Shown here: in pieces, positions 39,544 to 64,000 of the stretch
Position numbering within the stretch: the first letter of the stretch is position 1
How the letters are laid out: each line of letters opens with the position of its first letter
NCBI RefSeq assembly: GCF_901709675.1
Contig: NC_051098.1
Span: 15,433,464-15,497,463 of the forward strand
Direction: 5' to 3'
Length of the DNA stretch: 64,000 nt
Origin: Syngnathus acus
Lineage: Eukaryota; Chordata; Actinopteri; Syngnathiformes; Syngnathidae
Program-made: the position numbers and the translations under genes
The notes under the pieces: model-generated
Told to the model about the DNA's origin: nothing
The model's input: only the letters and a program-made list of their open reading frames with translations
Database searches by the model: none

Positions 39544-42175
39544 ATGGCTGGTGAGCTTTTAATTTTTTTTTCATCTTTTCGTAATTCTTTCCAGAAGAAC
39601 TATTTTTTTTAACTTTCACTTTTGAAAAACTTCCGTTCGGGCGTCGGGAAGACGGAAAAATAGAATAAACAAGAAAGTAGAGTAGCTCATCGATTTTGTC
39701 GAGGACAGTGAAGTCGATTAATTTTGATTCAACTTTAATTTGAGTAAAAGCAGAGCGCGCTTAACTTGTTGGCGTGGGCTTCCGGGATGAGGTTATTAAT
39801 TATAAATCATTAATAAATGGCATTGAGGGTGCGAACTGTTGTTTATGATTAGTTAATATCGTTTTGCAACTATGCTGTCACTGAACATTTTTGTTCTAAA
39901 ACCAACTTGACGTACTTGAAATATAGTTTGCATTTGATTTTTGCCACACTAACTTTTATGAGGCAGATTGGGGTCAAAGGTTTTGTCCTTGAAAAAACAA
40001 AACTCGTACTTGAAAAAATAAAACTTCAATCTAAAAATTAAAGGTGCTGATCACTTGTAAAATAAAACAATCTATTCAAAATAAAAGTATTTGAAAGTTT
40101 GTTTTCTGTAGCCTTGTAGCCACAAGTGGTTTCAATTTGATTTGTTCTTTCGTGCAAATAAAACTACATTGCCCTCTGTGATACTGTTTTGTGCTTCTTA
40201 CAGAAGAACTAAAGCGCGTGAGAACGCTGTTTATTGAAAAAGTGACCTTGACAATAATCAATCAACTTCTGGACGACCTTTTGGAAGCTAAAGCCTTGAA
40301 TGACGGAGAGCAGGAGAATATCTTGGATGTGAATGTCGGCAGAGCAGACAAAGCTCGTGCCCTCATCGACTCAGTGAGGAAAAAAGGTGATAAGGCAAGC
40401 TGGTTTATCATAACTTCCCTTAAAAAGAGGAACCCAATGCTCTTCGAAGAATTGGAACTCCCCGAGCCTCCCCATGGTGAGATGACAAGTTTCACAGCAT
40501 GTCCTCAATAGAAAAAGACAAGTTGCATTTGACTTTTAATTTTTTTGCATCTTTTTTTTATCAAACGTTGCGTGTTTTGTTGTCTCCAGCTACCCCCGAG
40601 GCGGATCGTCAGTGGTCAACCAAACTCATCCCTTGCAAAAGGCCCTTTTGGAATTCCAAAAAGAATGACCCAGAGGTATTTTCTCACACTAATGTGATGT
40701 ATACTTTCATAGAGAAATGTTGTCATTAAGAGTCTTGCTTTTTGAACTAAGAATTTAAGGATGGACGGTTTCCTTGGCAACATCATTTACTAGGATATTT
40801 TACAGATTTTTTTTAACATCCCACATAGCAAACCAGAATCTTTATCAGCGTTTTTGGAGGAAATTTCATTTTGTAAAATAAAAAAGAATGTTTTTGTTAT
40901 GCAGACCATTTGTGGTATGCTTCCACATGCTAACTTGTTCAAATTTGCATATTATTTTAGATCTATCCTGTGACTGAAGAGTCCGTACGGAGCCGCGTGG
41001 CTCTGCTTATCACCAATATCAAATTTAAGGACCCGAGTCGTGACAGACAGGGAGCTGAGGTAGATGAGCGGAACATGCAAAGGCTGTTGGAGGCTTTAGG
41101 ATACGAGGTGGTTAAACACACCAACCTCACAGGACAGGTAACAAACACTTTTTTTTGAAAGTTTCCAAAAAAATTCAGAGTTTCTTACCGACCAGCGTTG
41201 GTTCTGGCAGGAAATGGACAAGGCCGTCCTCGACTTCTCCAAACATTCCAAACTCAAAGACACAGACAGTGTGTTTGTGGTCATCATGTCTCACGGGAAA
41301 TTGGGATCGATCCTCGGCGTCAACTGGAACAAGACCCAAAAGCCGGATGAAGCGGATGCGTTTGCCATCGATAACATTTACAAACATCTGAACTCAACCA
41401 ACTGCAGGGCGCTGATCAACAAACCCAAGATCATCATCATCCAAGCCTGTCGAGGAGGTGAGTGAACGCAACGGCGCTCAGATTGAAGACACATTTTGTA
41501 ATGTCGTCACCCGGACCATGTTGTCTGTTTCAGAGAAGACCGGGGCGGTGGCCTTGAGCGATGATGCGGGTCCGCTCTGGTCTGATGCTGCCGGTGGCTG
41601 TCAATTTGTCCACATAGAGAAAGATTTCGGCGCGCTTCTCTCTTGCACACCTGGTCAGTGCATCTCCACCTACCTTTTTTGTCCATGCGACTTGATTGAG
41701 GAAGGCCATTAAGTCACAAGGATAAAACATTTTGAATCGGAGCTGAACTGTATTGGAGGAAACGAGATTGTGACTTTTTGGCCCGCCTTTGCTCGAATCA
41801 TTTGCTAGTCAACAAACGTTTTGGTTTTTTTCCACCTCCTCAGATACCAAGTCATACCGAGACCCAGTGACAGGCTCTTTGCTAATTCAGTATTTTGTTG
41901 AAGTTGTAAACACCTGCGCTTGTGAGAAAGACCTTGAGGAACTTATCAGGATGGTAAGTTTTACACAACGCTCGTCTAAATGTTTAGGATATGGAGTGGT
42001 GACGGATGTCTTTTTTTTTCTTTTTTGGGCTGTACCTTTAATCTCATGATGTTGTGTTTCAACCCCTTAGATCATGCGACGTTTTGAAAGATTGCCGTAT
42101 GTGACAAAAAAACAGATGCCAACTAAAGAAAGATGGACGATGACAAAGCTCTTCTACCTCTTTCCTGGCATTTGA
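39544..42175 (+). CDS. casp1: Caspase-1-like inflammatory caspase (CARD-caspase)
   Basis: Eight coding exons join in phase: 39544-39550 (only ATGGCTG), 40204-40476, 40590-40675, 40961-41137, 41211-41457, 41534-41653, 41844-41953 and 42071-42175 (TGA), giving 374 aa. The N-terminal CARD (about 1-90, MAEELKRVRTLFIEKVTL ... LKKRNPMLFEEL) recruits the enzyme to inflammasomes. The p20 part has catalytic His209 in VVIMSHGK and Cys261 in QACRG. An interdomain linker with Asp sites (SDDAG, WSDAAGG) fits self-cleavage. The p10 part ends MTKLFYLFPGI, as in caspase-1. The S2/S4 segment reads SYRDP where human caspase-1 has SWRHP. Most teleosts have a CARD-type caspase-1, while zebrafish Caspa uses a pyrin domain. 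Expected role: maturation of IL-1 and gasdermin-type pyroptosis. Another inflammatory caspase paralogue is possible. Confidence 0.92.
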
Positions 42176-42445
42176 CACCACATTTCAGAGGAACATATCA
42201 CTGTCAGATTTCGGCAGTAATATTAACCATTTTATATGTAGCTAGGAAGTAAAGGGAAATGTGCTTTCGGCAGTTTGCAAACATATTTTATTAAAGGCTA
42301 CGTTAGACTTATATATAATCACATCAATATAATCTTCAGTAGTGGCTGTATTATGCAAGCACATGATGAACCGGAAAGAAAGGAAATGTGCAAAGCAGCT
42401 GCACAAAGTGGTTTTCTCCGAAGTGTTGTGCAAACAGGAAATTGT

Positions 42446-42451
42446 AATAAA
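42446..42451 (+). terminator. caspase-1-like poly(A) signal
   Basis: AATAAA lies in GTAATAAAAAAGACTG, 270 nt after the stop codon and followed by a T/G-rich stretch. Confidence 0.65.
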
Positions 42452-43977
42452 AAAGACTGACGAAGTCGAAAAATGATTTTTTTTGTCTGTGTGAAAGTTT
42501 CTGCGCATTGGGCTATAATTAGCTACATTAATAATAACTTACAGATAATGAGTTAGAATGTGAAAATGTGAGGTTTGGCTGGCGACGCTTGTGTGCCAAC
42601 ACCAATCTGCCTATGGAGTATCGCAAATGATGGGCAGACAAAAACACAAGCAGTCTGTTTCCTTTTCCAGACAAGCTTTACTTGAAAAACAAGAATTGGA
42701 AAAACAAAACCATGTCATCACGACACAACACAAAGGCAGCAGGTCGAGGAGGCAACATGGTAACACGGTTGATGACTTTTTTTTTTTTTTACTTCATGCT
42801 GACATCTTCGAGTGCGAACCTACATAATGGACGTTTAAAGCTTGAGGGTTATCAAAAGACACACTCACAAGAAATTGGGTCATCAAACAGCTTGACCAGG
42901 GCGGACATGTTTTTTTGTTTTTTGAACATACTGGCAGTGTTAAGACGCTTCCACAGCACAAAACAAGGTGGCAAGCAATCCTTTCATCCCTTGCATTCAA
43001 CATGTCTTGACAAAACAACACGGTGCTATTTCCACATGCGCTCAGGTACTCACCACTTGAGCAAACAGTCTAAGATCGTCAAAACAAGGGGAAGTTGAAA
43101 ATAAAGCGCAGGAGCATTTTTGCCTCTCAGATCTTTTTGCAAGACAGTTTGACACCAAACTTAACCATGCAGGATTTTTGCCGTCGTTGTTTTGCAAGGG
43201 AGGGAGAGGAAGTACAAAGGAGCGTTCGGGCCACCCAGAAAAGTAAAAAAAGAAAAACTTGAAGGTTAAAATTATGACCGTCAATTATGACCACATGAGA
43301 ATAAAGTAATGTATCTATGAGAAAGTCAGACATTATCATAGAGTATTAATGTGAAGAGAATAAAGTTGTAGTTTGGAAAACAAAAAGATTCAAATACTTA
43401 GTGTCAAGTTATATTGTAGAGATTAAAGTTGTATATTTTCGATCTTTAAAGATTTTTTTCTAGACTAATATATTGGTGGGGAACTGATTAGCACGTCCGC
43501 TTCACAGTGTGCAGGGTTCGATCCGAAATTAGTGCCAATTTTTTTTTAAATCAAAATGGCGTTGTTTACATTTGGCACAGTGCATTGTGGGAAGCGTGAC
43601 GTCACCGCTCGAAACGCTATACTCCTTTGGAGACATTGGATAAAAAGTAAAAGAAAAACTGTCAATAAATGTGGCTGGGGGGGGGGGGAAGTATTTTAGA
43701 AGACTGTCGCATTTGCCCACACACAAAACAGACAAGTTAGTATTATTGTCAAACTTGGAATGTATAGAGTGGTACATTTTGTAACTTTTTCCACAGCAAG
43801 AATTCGCTATCGTTGACAACACTCAAAACATTTGGAGCACCACATATTTTGAAATTTTACAAAATACAAAACTCATGCCAAAATATGTCGCCGTCGTGTG
43901 TCAACATTGCGTAATACGTTTGCATTCATGGCAAATGAGAACGTGTGTGTTTTTGCCGTGCGTGTGTTTGTAGATGT
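42452..43977. other. Convergent gap between caspase-1-like (+) and stx1a (-)
   Basis: It probably holds the stx1a 3' UTR, which is long in other vertebrates, but no minus-strand AATAAA in a convincing position was found. A tRNA-SINE fragment lies at 43475-43526 and a G12 run near 43676-43688. No coding exon is seen. Confidence 0.45.
43475..43526 (+). mobile_element. tRNA-derived SINE fragment
   Basis: TGGTGGGGAACTGATTAGCACG resembles a pol III A box region, and GGGTTCGATCCG, about 30 nt later, is a B box (GGTTCGANNCC-like). The unit is truncated and has no cloverleaf, so it is a SINE head rather than a tRNA gene. Confidence 0.55.
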
Positions 43978-57808
<13,831 letters not shown>

Positions 57809-60800
57809 CTGTTGGAAAAGAGCGAACTGAAATTATACTCGATACACATCGAAGCATGAGGAGCTGTTAATTACGAAACTCAAGTTTGTCTGTATCATAT
57901 TAGGCTTAGATGAAAATGTGTTGATGGAAAAAAAAAAGTGTGCCAGGAATTAATGGAACCTTCGTTTGTGTGCAAACTGCATTTGCATTTCAATCCACAG
58001 TTAATTTGTTGAAAGCCCAATTAGAGCATGCAAAAAAAAAAAAAAAAAATCAAATTGACAAATTCCAATTAAAAAAAACACTCACATAGTCTGGTTTATT
58101 TTGTTTTAATTGGGGAAAAATAAAAACGAAATATATCCTACTGATGAATTGTATGAGCGCCAATAAAAATGCAGCAGTTGAAATAAACTGGAAAAATATG
58201 CCTTGTCAAAATCGAATATGAAAAGGAAACATTTTGAGATCCCAACACAAAATTAGCGATGACAGAGTTAACTAAAATGCCATGTTGACTGCGGCACGCC
58301 GAACGCGCTGCCTTCCCTTTTTGACTCATCTCACAAAGAGCATCAGATGAACATTATCAGCGGGGTCAGTGGATTCATCCGCAGCTCGGGAAATTCACTC
58401 TGCATTTTTTATTCCATCACACAGCTGCTTGCATAAATCACCAGTGCAATTTGAGATTTGCTTCATTCGACCTGTCTACCCTGTTCTTTGCCAAATCACT
58501 TCCGTTGTGCATTCTTTTCTCATTTCTGCTTCTTGTGCTTGGGCAAATCCACGCCACTAGAAGTGAGCAGCACTTTTTGTCATTCAGTAGATGAGAGAAT
58601 AAACCTGCTTGCACTACAGGGATTTTGTGCATGACTGCGAATTTTTCATTCTATTCTTCTTTGAATTGCCAATTTTCACTGACCACTTTTCCATTAACAA
58701 CCAATTTGGAACCTGCCATTTTCTTAGAATACAGCTTATTCTCCTTGCAGCTAGTAGTGTCGGTGAAAGTACAAATTGGACTTGCAGCGGCGAACTCAGT
58801 GACCCGGTGGCAGACAGACTGCGTAACGTTGCCGCTGAGACGAGACCCAGTCTGACCCAACTAAAACCGGTTTCAATTCAGGAATGCCTGCCACGTCATG
58901 CATTAAGGTCAAATCATGACACGATTGGCTCGTTTAGGTCACGCGTATTTCAATTTTTGAAAGGGTCTCCTGTCTATGAGTCAAACGAGATGTGGTGAAC
59001 TTTAGATCGTATCAAGCTAACGTTAGCTGTTTACCAAAAGGCTAAGGATGTTATCAGGCAGAATTGGTCTTCAAATGACAAAACCTGAGGTTGTAGTCTT
59101 GCTGTACTTTTTATAGCGGAAAGTCTGCACCCCTCGTGAGCTTGTCGAATTGGCTTCCAAATGATTGACAGGCTAATCCTCCAATCGTGACAGTGCTATT
59201 TGCGGATTGACAGGTGACTCACCAATCATGACAGCGCCATTCCCGGCGTGCGCTAGCTAACCGTAACTAAATAATGTAGCATTTTATTTTTGAAGTCAAA
59301 ATATGAAACTGACAACAATCAAGTGTGTTGAGTCATTGTGTCTCAAGTTCAAGTCAAGTTAAGTCAAGAGTCTAAGACAAAATGACTCGTGTCACTGAGG
59401 CAGGCTCGATTTCCTAATGACAGCCAATTAGCAAAAGAAGTGACGCTAGTCCTGCTGCCCATCACAAAATGGAGGAGCAACTGGCCCAGGTACCAAATGC
59501 ACGGCCCGACACCGCCGAATATGTCGTTATCCCTTGAATTAGATGCTGATTAGATTTTTTTCCCTCCCTCAAATAACATAATTGGCTAGGAAAGGCCACC
59601 GGGGAGAAAGCGGGCTGTACGCTCGCCTCGTTGACGCAAGCGTTTAATACGCAGCAAAGGGCGAGCGTTTGACGGGATGGTGATGTGAGCAAGCCAGGAT
59701 AAAAGCACTCCAAGCTGTCTCACTTTCCCGACCACGTGTCGGTGAGTCACGGCGCGGCTCTCATAAGACAACAAGAGCGAATTTCATTAGTGTGGGTGCA
59801 AAACAACATCAGACGTGGACGCAAAGTGCACACACGCAGAAATGCAACAAACACAGCGATTCACTTTAGAGTTTTCCGTCTCTGCGTGCGTTTGCGCTTT
59901 TGAGACCCGCCGCCGCCGCCTCGTTTCCCGCGCCGTCGTCCAACCCCAGCTAATAAAGTCACAGGAGCTAGCAATCATTATTTTTTTTTGTTTTAGTACG
60001 CTTAGTAATGAGTGATTGGACGGCTCGGGGCGGCAGCGAGTCTTGCATCTGTTCTCTTCACACTTGCATCATCAGTTAAGCGCGCCGCTTGTAGCGAGAA
60101 CAGAAGCCAAATCGATACTAGACGACGGCGCTTAAGTGCTAATCACAATATGACGAGAATATGCAAATGAGGCTTGGTAAATTCCGCTGTGCAACTCAGA
60201 GTCTTACATTTACTGTCTTGGCTTAAATTGATAATAATTTGTCAGTGAGAGAAATAAAATCAAGCACGAATAAAGGCCGTTAGCATGAGGTGTTACATGT
60301 TAGCATGTTAGCACTGTTGATGTGAACAGTGGATTGAGATCACCCCAAAAAAAAAAAAAAAAGAAATAGAAATGTTTCAAAGAGGCTTCGTAGGCGCACT
60401 GTAGGATATTGCCGCCTTCAGATGACGCCAGCGGCACGGTCAAAATCGTGGCGTCAACACCCCACATGCTTTCATCGCGGCCCGTGTCGGATGCCTCGTC
60501 TGCTACTGAATGATAGCGGGGAGCGGAAAGAATTAATTACAGCCAACATCTGCGGCCCCTGTCAGCTTTGCTACAAGTCACGGCGCCCAGGTCCAACTTG
60601 CCTTCCTCAAAGTGGCGAGGGGGAGGAGCAGCTTAATACAGTCAAAGCAAAATGCTAACAGTGTTGTACGTGGATGCTAACATGTAACACGAACCCCAAT
60701 TAGGTGGATGTTGTGAAAAGGGTGTATCCAAGAAAAATGACATTGTTTATTAACACAAATAGCTGTCAAATGAAAAGATGGCTTAACGGAAAAAAAACAT

Positions 60801-61433
60801 TCCGTATTACCGTAGCTGGGTCAGCGGTAATAAAGCTAGCACATGTAAAATGGATGCTAATGCTCGCGCGGAGGACGTTGTTCCAGGTGTGAGGTGAAGG
60901 ACAGAGGGCTGCGGTAATCTGCTTTGGCCCTTCACTTAAAAAGCTTAATTAACACACACAGTCAGGGTGAGAAGCTTGATGACGCTCTCTCCGCCACCGT
61001 GACCTTCATCCCGTCTCCATCACTGCCTGCCGTTATTTCCTCTACCAAACGTTTCGCAGCGGCGCGCCAGGCCCTCGTTTTTCTACATCACCGTCATTAT
61101 TAGAAAAAAAGTCTCCCGCTTGGAGGCAACCTGCCGTCTCACGTGAAGGCGGCTTTACATCGAAAGTGAAATTCCGGACAAATAGCGAGACGAATGTTTC
61201 ATTTTCCGGCAGAAAAATGTGCAAAGGAAATGTGAGGGGACTAAATAATGGCACCAATCTCATTTTGATTGCAGCCTTCATCGCAGTTATTCCAAAGGGG
61301 GTTGGAAAAGGAAAGGCAGAATTTTGTTTCATTTTTAAACTCAAGTCGTGCTGTTGAGAGAGCGATGAATTGCCGATGTCTTCATGCACTCATCTTTGTT
61401 TGCGGCATTATTCATGTACTTCACTTTGTTATT

Positions 61434-61600
61434 TATACAGTGGTAGCTTGAGATACAATTGCAGAATTTCTTCTTTCACGATGCGTATTCAAATCATCTT
61501 TCTCCATTGAAAATAATACATATGCCATTAATCCGTTCCAGCCTTTCAAAACTAAATTAAAAAGCGATTTTTAAATGAGAAAATAGCATCAGGAGTGACA
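61434..61600 (+). mobile_element. Degenerate CAGTGGTA-type repeat
   Basis: Starts ACAGTGGTAGCTTGAGATAC and includes CCATTAATCCGTTCCAGCC, words shared by a widespread family of vertebrate DNA repeats. It is strongly diverged and the ends are not clear. Confidence 0.35.
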
Positions 61601-62393
61601 CCCTTAAATAGAATTACATACTTGAGACTCAGCTCCTCTCTTGGCTTCTCAGTACGGCCGTAATATTAGTCATTCGTCGCAGAGGATAAAGAATATACAC
61701 CTTCTGCCAAAGAGCTTGGAAAATTGTCTTTGTCAATAAGTGCTCAATACAGATGATAGAGCTGCTTTTGAGATGTGTGTTCTGGTGTGTTGTCTCTCTT
61801 GCTTGGCATGCATCACCCCTCCCACATACTGAATGCATGAGTTGGAAAAATAGCAATTTGGCGTTAAATGCTTCCACAGGCGGGCAGATTGCTTGCCTTG
61901 TTGTCCCCCCGTTCGTACGCTCACATGCTGTGTTTTGAGTCACACGCTGCAATGAAACACGTTTCAAGTCTGCTGCGTGCAACGCCGACATTGAAAATAT
62001 GTTTTGTCCAAAGGCGATGTTCCTTTAGCGACGTGAAAGGGGACTGAATATTAGAAACACCTCTCACACAACAAACCACAACCCCAATGATAGATTTTCT
62101 GAAATGTCCAGCAAGGTGTGCTCGCATGTGAGCACTTGAAGCACAAAGGTCAGACCATGCCTCTGGTGACTCTGTTCACGTGACACACACACACACACGC
62201 GCACAGACACACATGTTTTTTTTTAATGGAGGCACCTGCAGATGATGGTGTATCTTTGAAAATAAGTATTAATGGTCTCATACGCTTTCATGCTTCCCAG
62301 CCAGGCACGGACCTTTGTAGCTGCCTTTGCAATGCTGATTTTATAACTTCAAAGTTAAACAACCATTATAGACACAATGCTCTTAAAGCAGAA

Positions 62394-62525
62394 GGTCGGT
62401 CCCCAACCAGTGGTCTGCGGCCTGGTACTGGTTCGTGGGCTGTTTTGTGGGCCGCACAGAGAAATAGAATTTTCCATTTTATTTATTTATTTATTTATTT
62501 ATTTACTTTCGTAACGTAAATAATG
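62394..62525 (+). mobile_element. hAT-like fragment with TTTA repeat
   Basis: CGGTCCCCAACCAGTGGTCTG, GCCTGGTACTGGTTCGTGG and GGGCCGCACAGA resemble the 5' end of a common vertebrate hAT family. It runs into TTTA units at 62479-62504. No right end is found. Confidence 0.5.
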
Positions 62526-62857
62526 TAGCGTCGCTAGCTTACTGCGCAACCAACACGGTGCATTCAGGGTACTTTCACACTGTTGGGAACTCGGCACTAC
62601 ATTTGTTTTTCTTCAATGATTGCATTTTACTAAGATTGTGAAAAGCAAATTCTCGACTAAATTTTAATCAAGTGCCTTCTTGAACGCATTTTTTTGGGTC
62701 CGTTGTACGGCAATATATGAAAAATAGTTACAATTATGATTGTTTAATTTCTTACTGGATGCGTGTGCGGGACTTCCAGAGGCCCAACTTATTCTTTATA
62801 AGCAATTCAATTCGATTTCAGTTCCCCTCATAGGCTACAGAAAGATGACAGAGTGTA

Positions 62858-63829
62858 CCGTTTTTTTCCGTGTATAATGCGCCCCCATGTATAATACGCA
62901 CCCTAAAAATGGCATGTTGATGCTGGAAAAAAGCCTGTACCCATGTATAATACGCACCCAATTTTTTTTTTTTTTTTTTTTTGAAGTCCCAATGATCGTC
63001 ACACACGCAGGGAGGCAATGGGTCCCATTTTTATAGTCTTTGGTATGGTCTTAACTAGGCTGGATGTATTTTTTTTTGTTGGCGTTGATTTCTCCGACTG
63101 CCCATAAAGGCACCACCGCGATCAGATGAAAAGAGAGGAAAGTGACGTGCGGACATGTGAAAAAGGCGGCTCTGTATGGGAGAGACGTTGAAGAGGAATA
63201 AAAACACCCTTGGAAACCAAAACTTGCCCCTCGTCGTGACTCGGAGCCGCAACAAATGTTTCGGATTTGTGTAGGGTACATTGTGACAGCAAACGAGCAG
63301 GTGATCGAGCAAGCGTCTGATACGAGAGCATTGCGTTCGTATGGAGCGTGTTTGAAGTGAACAGCAGAGACGAAAGGAACAAGGCAAAGTGTTGTCAAAT
63401 AAAATATTACCTGTAATACGCATTTTGTTATTTGCTGATTGTATTAAACTATCACATTCATTGTCAGTCAAGAAGAGAAGAGGACTATTATCCCTTCTTT
63501 GACGAAATGACCAGAGCACAGTACAAACACACTATTGTTCTTGTAACGCGTTTTGTATTTAAGTCCTGTCTGCCCCTCGCTCACCGTCGGATCATTGCAT
63601 GTGTTACTGTCATGATGTCTGTTTGGTTTCTGTTCCTGTCTTTGGTAATGTCACCCTGTCTTTTTGTTCCACGTCTTTGTCGGTCAGTCCTGTTGTTGGT
63701 TTTGTTGTACCATGATTTCCTTAAAAAAACAAAACAATTTTTTAAATTTGTACCCATGTATAATGCGCACCCCAGATTTTAGGACAATAAATTAGTTAAA
63801 TTTTGCGTATTATACACGGAAAAAAACGG
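62858..63829. mobile_element. TA-flanked inverted-repeat DNA transposon (972 bp)
   Basis: Outer inverted repeats CCGTTTTTTTCCGTGTATAA and TTATACACGGAAAAAAACGG differ by at most one base over about 28 bp. They are flanked by TA at 62856-62857 and 63830-63831. Sub-terminal copies of CATGTATAATACGCACCC recur at each end. TA targets fit the Tc1/mariner/pogo superfamily. The interior open frames (for example 63055-63519, minus) do not resemble a transposase I know, so it is called non-autonomous. Confidence 0.75.
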
Positions 63830-64000
63830 TACTAATAACGCAGTAAAAGCTTCTCAAGCTGTCTTGTTTGGGTTGAATTTGCGCCGCAAGATGGCGCGCA
63901 ATGAAATCATCCAGCATGCCACTGATGAGTCGCGGCAGGTCTTCATGCCTCTCCGGGGAGGCGACGCGAGCTCGGAACCGGAATGAGCCGCTTCCCTAAC

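Larger units (their letters stand above)
57809..62855. other. stx1a intron 2 (partial), no exon seen
   Basis: I looked on the minus strand for the missing syntaxin exons (the acidic DSDDDD run and MDEFFEQ) and did not find them, so intron 2 runs past this stretch and beyond the window. An octamer-like ATGCAAAT at 60161-60168 and a few repeat fragments are the only landmarks. Confidence 0.55.

Noticed and set aside
60161-60168. Octamer ATGCAAAT as an enhancer
   Set aside because: A lone 8-mer is expected by chance in 64 kb, with no conservation data to support it.
62394-62560. tRNA or small RNA gene
   Set aside because: The wording matches a hAT terminus and no cloverleaf is visible. I found no intact tRNA, rRNA or snoRNA anywhere in the window.
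63055-63519. 154-codon minus-strand frame inside the TA-flanked element
   Set aside because: No resemblance to a transposase or any other family I know; overlapping frames in the same place have equal length.

Overview
The window is nuclear DNA from a teleost fish, probably a percomorph. The evidence is intron-exon genes with GT-AG junctions, vertebrate protein families, the inner-ear gene otolin-1, a CARD-type fish caspase-1, a secreted Ig-domain receptor of the catfish FcRI kind, and fish-style DNA transposons, LINE tails and very long CA microsatellites. The species cannot be fixed from the sequence. All gene models below were built by hand from splice sites and reading phase; none rests on a database search.

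Left half (1-31.5 kb). ppm1l lies on the minus strand (exon 2 at 3.4-3.6 kb, exon 1 at 15.5-15.9 kb; the later exons are off the left edge). Its 11.9-kb intron 1 holds no recognisable gene. Then follow, all on the plus strand, nmd3 (15 coding exons, 503 aa), sptssb (80 aa, one coding exon) and otol1 (four coding exons, 458 aa). ppm1l-nmd3-sptssb-otol1 is the gene order of human 3q26.1, except that B3GALNT1 is not seen between the first two.

Middle (31.5-42.5 kb). Convergent to otol1 is a five-exon minus-strand gene for a secreted protein of three Ig domains, Fc-receptor-like. Its first intron is mostly a perfect (CA)275 array that starts 13 nt inside the 5' splice site. Next comes rabgef1 (Rabex-5, minus, 503 aa), divergent from a caspase-1-like gene (plus, CARD plus caspase domain, 374 aa). 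These three are not part of the 3q26 block.

Right (43.9-64 kb). stx1a (syntaxin-1A) lies on the minus strand and lacks its first ~36 codons, which are beyond the right edge. Its 3' end has two alternative 111-nt exons for the C-terminal half of the SNARE motif and two alternative 78-nt terminal exons, each coding a different membrane anchor. This is the most interesting structure in the window. The rest is intron with transposon remnants (hAT, a TA-flanked inverted-repeat element, a short MITE, LINE 3' tails, a tRNA-SINE fragment) and simple repeats.

The genes do not form one pathway. Membrane-traffic genes (rabgef1, stx1a), innate-immunity genes (Fc-receptor-like, caspase-1) and housekeeping or tissue-specific genes (nmd3, ppm1l, sptssb, otol1) simply lie side by side.
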